Source: an uncultured Lentisphaeria bacterium (lineage in GTDB: Bacteria; Verrucomicrobiota; Lentisphaeria; Victivallales; UBA1829). Taken from it: a stretch of DNA of 5,077 nucleotides. Of this stretch, positions 1 through 5,077 are shown piece by piece. The translations under genes were made by a program, and so were the position numbers. Below the pieces are notes generated by a model. The model saw nothing but the letters and a program-made list of their open reading frames with translations, was not told the origin of the DNA and made no database searches. Numbering within the stretch: position 1 is the stretch's first letter; each line of letters opens with the position of its first letter. The stretch spans positions 1 to 5,077 of the forward strand of contig CAJMAW010000182.1 of assembly GCA_905211485.1 (NCBI GenBank), given 5' to 3'.

Positions 1-54
1 ACTCACGACCTGCGGTTTTGGAGACCGCTGCTCTACCAACTGAGCTACACTCCT
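1..54 (-). tRNA. tRNA-Trp (anticodon CCA), 3' part cut by the window edge
   Basis: This tRNA carries tryptophan to UGG codons. Read on the minus strand, it shows a seven-base acceptor 5' strand (AGGAGTG), TA at positions 8-9, a D arm closed by GCTC and GAGC, and an anticodon stem GCGGT/ACCGC around the loop CTCCAAA, so the anticodon is CCA (bases 19-21). The variable loop and the first six bases of the T arm follow. About 22 bases, including the rest of the T arm and the 3' acceptor strand, lie outside the window. It sits downstream of rpmG with a 167-base gap. In many bacteria a tRNA-Trp precedes secE and nusG, so those are the expected next genes to the left. I see no convincing promoter of its own, and cotranscription with tuf and rpmG is likely. 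Confidence 0.95.
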
Positions 55-177
55 GTATGATCTTCTTTCATGCCCGGCATTCTCTTTTCTTTCAGGCTTT
101 CAATGCCCTCTCCCAAGTGCTGTACATCTCGCGCCGCTTTTTCACATGCGCACTTTTTCTCTATTCCATTCCCCGCA

Positions 178-208
178 CCGGGCTTCAGACTGCAAATCTG
201 TATGCCGG
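178..208 (-). other. Imperfect hairpin downstream of rpmG
   Basis: Fourteen bases past the rpmG stop the minus strand can fold into an imperfect hairpin: an outer CCGG/CCGG pairing and an inner CAGA/TCTG pairing around a TTTGCAG loop, separated by unpaired bases. No U-tract follows, so it is unlikely to be an intrinsic terminator. It may be a processing or mRNA 3'-end stability element, or chance. The rest of the 167-base gap between rpmG and tRNA-Trp shows no gene or clear promoter. Confidence 0.2.
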
Positions 209-221
209 AAAAACTGCAGCC

Positions 222-371
222 TTACTTCGTCTCCTTGTGCACAGTGTGCTTGCGGTCGAACTTGCAGTATTTCTTCTTCTCAAAACGGCCCGGAGTATTT
301 TTCTTTTCCTTCGTGCTCGTATAATTCCGGCGCTTGCATTCCGTGCATTCCAGTATAATAATCTCACGCAT
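222..371 (-). CDS. rpmG: 50S ribosomal protein L33
   Basis: This is a 49-residue basic protein of the large ribosomal subunit, bound near the E site. It begins MREIIILECTECKRRNY and ends with the family's typical RKHTVHKETK, with about 11 lysines, and 49 residues is normal for L33. ATG at 369-371 is the only sensible start. Its Shine-Dalgarno is weak, with only GAG in the usual place. The zinc-ribbon pattern is incomplete: Cys9 and Cys12 form CxxC, but in the second pair Cys36 is followed by Asp39 (YCKFDRKHT). That gives three cysteines, between the four-cysteine zinc-binding forms and the cysteine-free forms such as that of E. coli. It lies 90 bases downstream of tuf on the same strand and upstream of tRNA-Trp, a position in which rpmG occurs in many bacteria. 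A strong hairpin separates it from tuf and may lower its expression relative to tuf. Confidence 0.95.
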   Translation of the reverse strand: MREIIILECTECKRRNYTSTKEKKNTPGRFEKKKYCKFDRKHTVHKETK

Positions 372-403
372 GATACGTCTCAATATCCATGTTTTGATGA
401 AAC

Positions 404-436
404 CGCCCCGCCTTTCTCGTAAAAAAGGACGGGGCG
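404..436 (-). terminator. Strong hairpin between tuf and rpmG (attenuator, weak terminator or processing site)
   Basis: Read on the minus strand, CGCCCCG pairs perfectly with CGGGGCG, and after a single bulged base CCTTT pairs with AAAGG, leaving an eight-base loop TTTACGAG. The stem is 12 bp with one bulge and begins 25 bases after the tuf stop codon. The following bases (GTTTCATC) contain only a short T run, so full intrinsic termination is doubtful. Partial termination or RNase cleavage would leave tuf mRNA with a stable 3' end while letting some transcripts reach rpmG and tRNA-Trp. The structure is seen directly; the role is inferred. Confidence 0.55.
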
Positions 437-461
437 TTCTGATTCAATCCGACGCCGCGCG

Positions 462-1670
462 TCAGGCAAGAATCTCCGTCACACGTCCGGAAGCAACCGT
501 ACGTCCGCCTTCACGAATGGCGAAGCGCTGCGTCTTCTCCATGGCAATCGGCGCAATCAGTTCAACAGAGATCGAAACCTTGTCGCCGGGCATCACCATT
601 TCCACGCCTTCGGGAAGAGTGATGATCCCGGTCACGTCGGTCGTCCGGAAGTAGAACTGGGGACGGTAGTTCGAGAAGAACGGAGAATGACGTCCACCCT
701 CTTCCTTCGACAGAACGTAGATCTCGGCCGTGAATTTCGTGTGCGGAGTGATCGAACCCGGCTTCGCAAGAACCTGGCCGCGTTCCACATCCTCTTTCTT
801 CGTGCCGCGAAGAAGACAGCCGATGTTGTCGCCCGCCTGCCCCTGGCTGAGTTCCTTGCGGAACATTTCCACACCGGTAATCGTGGTCTTCGCCGTATCC
901 TTCAGACCAATGATTTCGCAGGTGTCGCCGACTTTCACAACTCCGCGTTCCACTCTGCCGGTCACAACCGTTCCGCGTCCTTCGATCGAGAACACGTCTT
1001 CAATCGGCATCAGGAACGGAAGATCAACGTCACGGACAGGTTCCGGAACCCAGGTGTCGATCGCTTCCATCAGATCCTGGATGCATTTGCATTCCGGAGC
1101 GTTCGGATCGGTCGCCTGAAGCGCGGGATACGCGGCACCCTTCACAATCGGGGTGTTGTCGCCGTCAAAACCATATTTGTCCAGAAGTTCGCGGATTTCC
1201 ATCTCGATGAGGTCGAGAAGTTCCGGATCATCCACAAGGTCAACCTTGTTCAGGAACACCACAATCCGGGGAACGCCAACCTGGCACGCAAGAAGAATGT
1301 GCTCACGGGTCTGAGGCATCGGGCCGTCAACCGCGCTCACCACCAGAATGGCTCCGTCCATCTGAGCGGCTCCGGTAATCATGTTCTTCACATAGTCCGC
1401 ATGCCCAGGGCAGTCGACGTGCGCATAGTGGCGAGTGTCGCTCTGATATTCAACGTGTGAGGTTGCAATCGTGAGAATCTTGGTAGAGTCACGACGTCCC
1501 TGGGACTCGGAAGCCTTGGCAACCTGATCGTAGGGAATGTAGTCCGCAAGACCCTTCAGATTCTGCACATGCGTGATCGCGGCAGTCAGAGTCGTCTTGC
1601 CATGGTCAACGTGTCCGATGGTGCCAACGTTGACATGCGGTTTTGTTCTTTCGAACTTTTCCTTTGCCAT
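462..1670 (-). CDS. tuf: Elongation factor Tu
   Basis: EF-Tu is the cytoplasmic GTPase that delivers aminoacyl-tRNA to the ribosomal A site. The 402 residues match the family in length and order: GTPase domain about 1-210, beta-barrel domain 2 about 215-310, domain 3 about 311-402. Visible motifs are GHVDHGKT (P-loop, 19-26), DCPGH (86-90, with catalytic His90), NKVD (141-144) and GAAY in place of the usual GSAL (178-181). The ATG at 1668-1670 has a strong Shine-Dalgarno, AAGGAG at 1679-1684, eight bases upstream. Switch I is unusual: between DQV and TSHVEY it is about five residues longer than in E. coli, and the RGITI motif is replaced by KILTI, following GRRDST. The GTP/Mg-binding threonine is kept as Thr67. 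I recall a similar region (VRDATKTVTI) in planctomycete EF-Tu, so this looks like a clade variant rather than decay. tRNA-Thr lies upstream; rpmG and tRNA-Trp follow. Confidence 0.99.
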   Translation of the reverse strand: MAKEKFERTKPHVNVGTIGHVDHGKTTLTAAITHVQNLKGLADYIPYDQVAKASESQGRRDSTKILTIATSHVEYQSDTRHYAHVDCPGHADYVKNMITGAAQMDGAILVVSAVDGPMPQTREHILLACQVGVPRIVVFLNKVDLVDDPELLDLIEMEIRELLDKYGFDGDNTPIVKGAAYPALQATDPNAPECKCIQDLMEAIDTWVPEPVRDVDLPFLMPIEDVFSIEGRGTVVTGRVERGVVKVGDTCEIIGLKDTAKTTITGVEMFRKELSQGQAGDNIGCLLRGTKKEDVERGQVLAKPGSITPHTKFTAEIYVLSKEEGGRHSPFFSNYRPQFYFRTTDVTGIITLPEGVEMVMPGDKVSISVELIAPIAMEKTQRFAIREGGRTVASGRVTEILA

Positions 1671-1678
1671 TTCGTATT

Positions 1679-1684
1679 CTCCTT
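1679..1684 (-). promoter_or_regulatory. Ribosome binding site of tuf
   Basis: AAGGAG on the minus strand, eight bases before the tuf ATG, is a near-ideal Shine-Dalgarno and fixes the start. Just upstream, 1694-1705 holds the short inverted repeat AGCCC/GGGCT with a two-base centre, too tight to form a full five-pair hairpin. The remaining spacer to tRNA-Thr (1706-1818) holds a T8 run but no hairpin terminator. It has a TTGACG and a TATGAT, but they are 26 bp apart, so no promoter is called there. Confidence 0.8.
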
Positions 1685-1818
1685 TTGTGACTTAGCCCTG
1701 GGGCTGTATGCCTTCTTTAAATAATGCTTTTTGTCTTATATCATCATAAAAAAAATCCGAACTGCCATCGCACGCGTCAAGCTCCGCCGCTCCTCCGCAT
1801 GCCCGCCCCGCTGATATC

Positions 1819-1894
<76 letters not shown>

Positions 1895-1898
1895 AGTT

Positions 1899-1928
1899 GT
1901 CTTCCCCTCCGCAAACTGTCGCGAAGAC
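1899..1928 (-). other. Leader hairpin just upstream of tRNA-Thr
   Basis: GTCTTC and GAAGAC are perfect six-base inverted repeats ending four bases before the tRNA 5' end, and an inner CGC/GCG pairing can extend the fold. It falls within the short leader expected from the proximal promoter. It could guide precursor-tRNA processing or keep the leader from misfolding with the tRNA. The repeat is seen directly; the role is a guess. Confidence 0.35.
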
Positions 1929-1953
1929 ACAAATCAACGACAAACGAGCTTAT

Positions 1954-1981
1954 ACAATATCCCTCTTTCTTCTCATTTCAA
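1954..1981 (-). promoter_or_regulatory. Proximal sigma70-type promoter (P2) for tRNA-Thr and tuf
   Basis: On the minus strand, TTGAAA (1976-1981) and TATTGT (1954-1959) are separated by 16 bp, giving a start near 1947 and a leader of about 50 bases to tRNA-Thr. The -10 matches the consensus at four of six positions. What raises confidence is the run of A/T tracts directly upstream of the -35, which resembles the UP element of stable-RNA promoters. Confidence 0.5.
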
Positions 1982-1984
1982 ATG

Positions 1985-2026
1985 TTTTTTTTGAAAAAAT
2001 CAGGGTTTTTCACGCTTTTTTTTGAA
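1985..2026. promoter_or_regulatory. A/T-tract region (probable UP element or bent DNA) with a T8GAA direct repeat
   Basis: Plus-strand runs T8 (1985-1992), A6 (1994-1999), T5 (2006-2010) and T8 (2016-2023) lie directly upstream of the P2 -35. TTTTTTTTGAA occurs twice, at 1985-1995 and 2016-2026, exactly 31 bp apart, close to three helical turns. TGAAAAA/TTTTTCA (1992-2012) can also pair as an AT-only hairpin. Phased A/T tracts at this place suit an UP element bound by the RNA polymerase alpha subunit, or intrinsic curvature. Confidence 0.5.
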
Positions 2027-2039
2027 TCACAGGGACACC

Positions 2040-2068
2040 AATATAATTCTGCCTTCCCGCTTTTTCAA
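2040..2068 (-). promoter_or_regulatory. Distal sigma70-type promoter (P1) upstream of tRNA-Thr
   Basis: TTGAAA (2063-2068) and TATATT (2040-2045) on the minus strand are exactly 17 bp apart, each matching consensus at five of six positions, giving a start near 2033. It lies about 47 bases beyond the stop codon of the large upstream gene, so it most likely feeds tRNA-Thr and tuf as the outer of two tandem promoters. No convincing terminator for the upstream gene is visible in 2069-2114, so some readthrough is possible. Confidence 0.6.
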
Positions 2069-2114
2069 GGAAATTTGCTTTAAAATATCAGATGCCCCCC
2101 TGGAAGGACTCTTT

Positions 2115-4619
2115 TTACCATTCCAGATGCAGCACGCCGTACGGAGGAAGCCGAAATTCCTTTTTCATCCCCGGATCCGCGCCATCTCCTCCAAGCGTCA
2201 GCACGTTTTCACAGGGAAGCAGATTCACTGCAAGAAGACGCCGTTTCCCTCCCCCTTCCCGCACAGACGCTTCCACCCCCCTGCCCCCGGCAGTAAACGG
2301 AACGGGAACGGATTCGATCCAGTCTCGATACCAGAGTGCCACGTCACTCTGAATCCCCTTCAGCAGCGACCAGACACGCGTCCGGGACTCCGGCACCCCG
2401 CCGTGCCCCAGATGAATCACATTCCCGGACATCCCCCGGAGAATGGAGAGATACACCGCACAGCGAAGCTCATCCGCAGTCCGGATCCGCCCGTTCGGGA
2501 TCGAAGCACCCAGCCAGAACAGAACGGGCTTTTCTCCCGCTGTCTTCCGTGTCTCGGCCAGATCATCCGCCAGGCGCAGAAGCATCGCAGGCGCATAGGA
2601 GGATCCCCAGTATGCGGTCTCAAACACGTCGCAGTTCCGGGCGAAGGTCCCGGAATGGATCTGGCTGTCGATCTGTATCGAAAAAAGCGTGCCGGGATGT
2701 TTCCTTTTCAGGCGCCGGTAGATCTCCGCGTAAAATTCCGCACTGTTTTCCCGGATCAGAATTTCCCCGTTCTCCTGACGTTCCAGCACTGGCATCTGCG
2801 CTTCATAGGACATCCGGAAAAGCCAGCACCCCGGCTTCTTCCCCGTGTTCCGCTGAATCTCCGCCGAGGCCAGGCTCTCCTGACCGGCAATCCCAGTTTC
2901 AAAAAGATATCCGGCCGCGGGGGTCCGGACAAAACGATAGGCAAGACAGGAAACAATCGAAAGGTCCGATCTCAGCTTCTCTCCTACAATCGGATAAAAG
3001 GGAAGAAGCTCTCCGGAAGAGCTCCTCACAAACAGTGCGCGGGGATCCTTCTCCGCTGAAAGCAGCAAGCCCCCCCTCTCCATCTTTTCCGGAAACTGTC
3101 CGACTTTCCCCTCATTCATCCCTCCCCCGTTTTCTCCTTTCTTCCCGTCCTTCTGCGCTTCACCGTCCTGTTTTCTTACCTTCCCGGGTTTTCCGGACGA
3201 ACTGAGAGAATCCTGAGATTCCATCCTCTTCTCCCGCAGCTCCCCCGGACTGCGAACGGAAAAACCGCAGGAGGCATACTGCGTCCTGTTCTCTATCCGG
3301 AACAGGTACTCTCCCGGGGAAATTCCTTTGAGTTCGAGCATTCCTTTTTCCGCAGCGGCGGGAAACTCCTTTTCATATTCATGACCGATCCCAGAAATGT
3401 GAATCCGGCAGGTCCCGGATCCGGCGGCGAATCCGGGAGCTTCATAGGACAGGCGGATTGCGTTCCCCTTCTCCTCCGTCTCCGCTCCCCGCGTAACGGA
3501 GGAGGGAGAAGAAGAGGACGGGGAAAATGAATCCATAAAATAATAATAGCGGTCCAGATTCAGATATTCAGGACGCTCCCCTCCGGAATAAGTTTCCAGA
3601 GAAAACACGCGTTTCCCGGAAGAACTTTCCCCCTTCCCTGAAGCTGAGCTTTCCGGAACGGCTTTCTTCTCCGGAACAGGTTTTTCCGCCACCTCATACG
3701 CGGCAATGGAAAGCGGCAGCAGATCCTTGTGGAGGATTTCCGTTTTCCCCATTCCGGTCTCTGCTCCTCGCACGGGAATTTTCAGATTCAGATGCGAGAC
3801 TCCGGACGGCATCTCAAACACTTTCCCGTTTGCATGGATCTGCAGGGAAACAGGGAGCAGTTTTTCCAGCGACACATGAAAATTCCCATCCCGGCAGAAA
3901 AGCTCGTTCACACGCAGGGGCTCCGTCTTTCCTCCGAAGAAAAGAAAACCGAATGTGGAAGGACTGTGGAGATCTCCGGTCCCGGCCCAGTTGCCGGAAC
4001 TGCAGACAAAATTCGCCCGCCACGAGCTTTTCCCGTCAACAATCGGATTTTCTCCGAATGCGCCGGCAGGAATATGGAAGACACTCCGCCAGAAGTCCTT
4101 CCCGCGTTCGACGGAAACGCGCACCGTCTTCAGGGGACGCCACGAAGGATCCAGTCCCTGCGCCTGATACAACACTCCTTCCGGATTCACGCCAAACTGA
4201 TAATATTTCAGCGGATCTTCCGGATGCGGCGCCAGAAACAGTTCCATCGCATTGCCTTGAAAGATCTTTTCAGGCTCCTGTTCAGATCCCTTTGACACAA
4301 GGGGCGTTTCCGGATCTAGGTATTGGATGATTGCAATGGAAAGGGAATCCTTTTCCCGTAAAACTTCCACTCCTGCCGGAGAGGATGGAACGGCTCCTGA
4401 GGAAGTCAGGAAAAGCCCGGAACGGGCCGGCTCGCCTTCCTTCACGGAAAGTTCCGCACCCTGCATTTCAGGAGCAGGGAAAAGCATCAGGCAGAAAGTG
4501 CTCAGACAGATAAGAAAAGTCCAGGTCCCTGAATATTCACAGAAGGAAAATAATCTTTTTAAAGCTCTTCCGTTCAGAATTCTTCCGTTTGGAATTTTTC
4601 CGCTCCAATTTTCCTTCAT
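2115..4619 (-). CDS. Secreted modular protein: CBM9-like domain and glycoside-hydrolase-like C-terminal region
   Basis: This is a predicted exported protein of 834 residues, probably acting on polysaccharides; the substrate is unknown. I chose the ATG at 4617-4619 because AGAAGGAG lies nine bases upstream. An in-frame TTG 18 codons earlier lacks such a site. Layout: a basic n-region of about 32 residues and a hydrophobic segment (about 33-50), with likely cleavage near 55 (MQGA/E); a CBM9-like beta-sandwich (about 56-229) with MELFLAP, YYQFGVNPEG, FHIPAGAFG and FGFLFFGG; linker (about 311-337); a beta-rich Ig-like stretch (about 338-456); a charged Gly/Lys linker (about 457-512); an alpha/beta region resembling a glycosidase barrel (about 518-772) with LFSIQID, DVFETAYWGSS, PVLFWLGAS and ELRCAVYLSILRGMSGNVIHLG; and a small C-terminal beta domain (about 777-834). 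Domain names rest on remembered family patterns. No catalytic carboxylate pair can be fixed by eye, so it could be an inactive relative. It is flanked by tRNA regions on the same strand. Confidence 0.85.
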   Translation of the reverse strand: MKENWSGKIPNGRILNGRALKRLFSFCEYSGTWTFLICLSTFCLMLFPAPEMQGAELSVKEGEPARSGLFLTSSGAVPSSPAGVEVLREKDSLSIAIIQYLDPETPLVSKGSEQEPEKIFQGNAMELFLAPHPEDPLKYYQFGVNPEGVLYQAQGLDPSWRPLKTVRVSVERGKDFWRSVFHIPAGAFGENPIVDGKSSWRANFVCSSGNWAGTGDLHSPSTFGFLFFGGKTEPLRVNELFCRDGNFHVSLEKLLPVSLQIHANGKVFEMPSGVSHLNLKIPVRGAETGMGKTEILHKDLLPLSIAAYEVAEKPVPEKKAVPESSASGKGESSSGKRVFSLETYSGGERPEYLNLDRYYYFMDSFSPSSSSPSSVTRGAETEEKGNAIRLSYEAPGFAAGSGTCRIHISGIGHEYEKEFPAAAEKGMLELKGISPGEYLFRIENRTQYASCGFSVRSPGELREKRMESQDSLSSSGKPGKVRKQDGEAQKDGKKGENGGGMNEGKVGQFPEKMERGGLLLSAEKDPRALFVRSSSGELLPFYPIVGEKLRSDLSIVSCLAYRFVRTPAAGYLFETGIAGQESLASAEIQRNTGKKPGCWLFRMSYEAQMPVLERQENGEILIRENSAEFYAEIYRRLKRKHPGTLFSIQIDSQIHSGTFARNCDVFETAYWGSSYAPAMLLRLADDLAETRKTAGEKPVLFWLGASIPNGRIRTADELRCAVYLSILRGMSGNVIHLGHGGVPESRTRVWSLLKGIQSDVALWYRDWIESVPVPFTAGGRGVEASVREGGGKRRLLAVNLLPCENVLTLGGDGADPGMKKEFRLPPYGVLHLEW

Positions 4620-4628
4620 GGGCAGGGA

Positions 4629-4636
4629 CTCCTTCT
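4629..4636 (-). promoter_or_regulatory. Ribosome binding site deciding the start of the secreted protein
   Basis: AGAAGGAG on the minus strand lies nine bases before the ATG at 4617-4619 and supports that start over the upstream in-frame TTG at 4671-4673. Further upstream, CGTGAAAA is repeated directly (minus strand, 4655-4662 and 4640-4647, 15 bp apart). I see no convincing -35/-10 pair for this gene between 4637 and 4780. Confidence 0.8.
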
Positions 4637-4698
4637 GTTTTTTCACGGGAAATATTTTCACGAACCGTTTCAAACTTCAAAATCGAATTTTCTCCTCT

Positions 4699-4750
4699 GG
4701 AGACAAGGAGACGAAAGAAATAAGAAAAAAGAAAGAAAAGGCGAAAAACA
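4699..4750 (-). other. Pyrimidine-rich intergenic tract between tRNA-Leu and the secreted protein gene
   Basis: Fifty-two bases of the minus strand contain only about five purines and consist mainly of T runs broken by C. The transcript would be unstructured and U-rich. Such a stretch could serve as a Rho-type termination region after tRNA-Leu or as an unstructured leader for the downstream gene. It has no hairpin, so it is not a classical intrinsic terminator. Confidence 0.4.
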
Positions 4751-4780
4751 GTCAGGGAACAACAGAGTTTCAGAAAAAAA

Positions 4781-4864
4781 TGGTGCTCGAGGGGAGACTC
4801 GAACTCCCACGGATCGCTCCACTAGCACCTCAAGCTAGCGCGTCTGCCATTCCGCCACCCGAGC
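4781..4864 (-). tRNA. tRNA-Leu (anticodon GAG), complete with encoded CCA
   Basis: This class II tRNA carries leucine to CUC and CUU codons. On the minus strand: acceptor GCTCGGG/CTCGAGC with one G-T pair, D arm beginning GCGG, anticodon stem CTAGC/GCTAG around TTGAGGT (anticodon GAG, bases 4829-4831), a 13-base long variable arm typical of leucine tRNAs, T stem GGGAG/CTCCC around TTCGAGT, discriminator A and an encoded CCA; 84 bases. A T7 run begins directly after the CCA on the minus strand. It has its own promoter upstream and appears to be a single-tRNA unit, possibly with readthrough into the downstream gene. Confidence 0.98.
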
Positions 4865-4896
4865 ACAAAAACATCCGTTACTGGGGATGATTCATT

Positions 4897-4925
4897 ACTG
4901 TAACATCAAGAACAGGAGATGTCAA
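4897..4925 (-). promoter_or_regulatory. Sigma70-type promoter for tRNA-Leu
   Basis: A perfect TTGACA (4920-4925) and TACAGT (4897-4902, four of six matches) on the minus strand are 17 bp apart, placing the start near 4890, about 26 bases before the tRNA. The upstream stretch (about 4926-4960) is rich in A/T runs and could act as an UP element. Confidence 0.7.
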
Positions 4926-5005
4926 GCTGAAAAGAGGAAGAAAATAAGATTTTTCATATCCGGGATTTTTGCCATCCAGCATTCAGGAAGTGGGGGGAGT
5001 AAATA

Positions 5006-5075
5006 CGGCAGGCACAGTCTGCCGGGTGCAGGAGATGCAATCCTGCCGGGGAGTATGAGGGCGAGGAGCCCTCAT
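5006..5075. repeat. Cluster of three consecutive hairpins with a repeated CTGCCGGG
   Basis: Three perfect inverted repeats follow each other closely. CGGCAG/CTGCCG has a seven-base loop (5006-5024), GCAGGA/TCCTGC has a seven-base loop (5028-5046), and ATGAGGGC/GCCCTCAT has a five-base loop GAGGA (5055-5075). CTGCCGGG also occurs twice as a direct repeat, at 5019-5026 and 5043-5050, 24 bp apart. No open reading frame explains the stretch. It could be a structured RNA, an intergenic palindromic repeat family, or terminator structures of a gene beyond the right edge. The strand is undetermined and the element may continue outside the window. Confidence 0.6.
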
Positions 5076-5077
5076 GC

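Noticed and set aside
185..367. Minus-strand 60-codon open frame over rpmG
   Set aside because: It is another frame of the same strand; the L33 frame (222-371) has an unmistakable family match.
363..389. Eight-codon leader frame (MDIETYHA) overlapping the rpmG start
   Set aside because: It has no ribosome binding site and is too short to separate from chance.
18..422. Plus-strand open frame of 134 codons over tRNA-Trp and rpmG
   Set aside because: It starts inside a tRNA and covers rpmG in antisense; there is no ribosome binding site or motif.
687..1460. Plus-strand open frame of 257 codons across tuf
   Set aside because: It is antisense to a certain EF-Tu gene, and its translation has no recognisable domain. 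Strong codon bias on the sense strand readily opens such frames.
1992..2023. AT-only hairpin followed by T8 on the plus strand, resembling a terminator
   Set aside because: No plus-strand gene precedes it. Its place next to the minus-strand promoter fits an UP element better.
2022..3205. Two overlapping plus-strand open frames (345 and 289 codons) opposite the large secreted-protein gene
   Set aside because: They are Pro/Arg/Ser-rich shadow translations without a ribosome binding site or known motifs, and they overlap each other as well as the supported gene.
4671..4673. In-frame TTG as the start of the large gene
   Set aside because: It lacks a Shine-Dalgarno at the right distance, while the ATG at 4617-4619 has AGAAGGAG nine bases upstream.
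3729..4890. Plus-strand open frames opposite the N-terminal half of the large gene and tRNA-Leu
   Set aside because: They are antisense to supported features, one runs into the tRNA gene, and the sequences are of low-information shadow type.
5006..5075. CRISPR array or integron attC site
   Set aside because: There are no regularly spaced long identical repeats with spacers, and no attC core sites or integrase; the three stems differ in sequence.

Overview
The window looks like a chromosomal segment from a bacterium of the PVC group, most plausibly Lentisphaerota (Victivallis-like). That is an inference from three things: an EF-Tu with an altered, lengthened switch I region as I remember it from planctomycetes and relatives, a translation-gene order shared with Chlamydia and E. 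coli, and a secreted modular glycoside-hydrolase-like protein. Every gene I can support lies on the minus strand, so transcription runs from high to low coordinates.

Right end (5077 to about 4620): a cluster of three consecutive hairpins (5006-5075) at the window edge, an AT-rich stretch, a good sigma70-type promoter (TTGACA, 17 bp, TACAGT), a complete tRNA-Leu(GAG) with encoded CCA, and a pyrimidine-rich intergenic stretch. Centre (4619-2115): one large gene for an exported protein of 834 residues, with a CBM9-like N-terminal domain, two low-complexity linkers and a C-terminal barrel-like domain of the glycosidase type. Its substrate and catalytic residues cannot be assigned from sequence alone.

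Left half (2114-1): a translation operon. Two tandem promoters and an A/T-tract region precede tRNA-Thr(GGT). Then come tuf (EF-Tu, 402 residues), a strong hairpin, rpmG (ribosomal protein L33, 49 residues, missed by ATG-to-stop calls longer than 60 residues) and a tRNA-Trp(CCA) cut by the window edge. In many bacteria this order continues into secE, nusG, rplK and rplA, which I would expect to the left. The genes supply an elongation factor, a ribosomal protein and two tRNAs, so co-regulation with growth rate is expected. The glycosidase-like gene between the two tRNA regions has no visible functional link to them.

No CRISPR array, insertion sequence, integrase or toxin-antitoxin pair is visible. 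The long plus-strand open frames are antisense shadows of tuf and the large gene. The least explained features are the hairpin cluster at the right edge, the EF-Tu switch I variant and the catalytic status of the large secreted protein.
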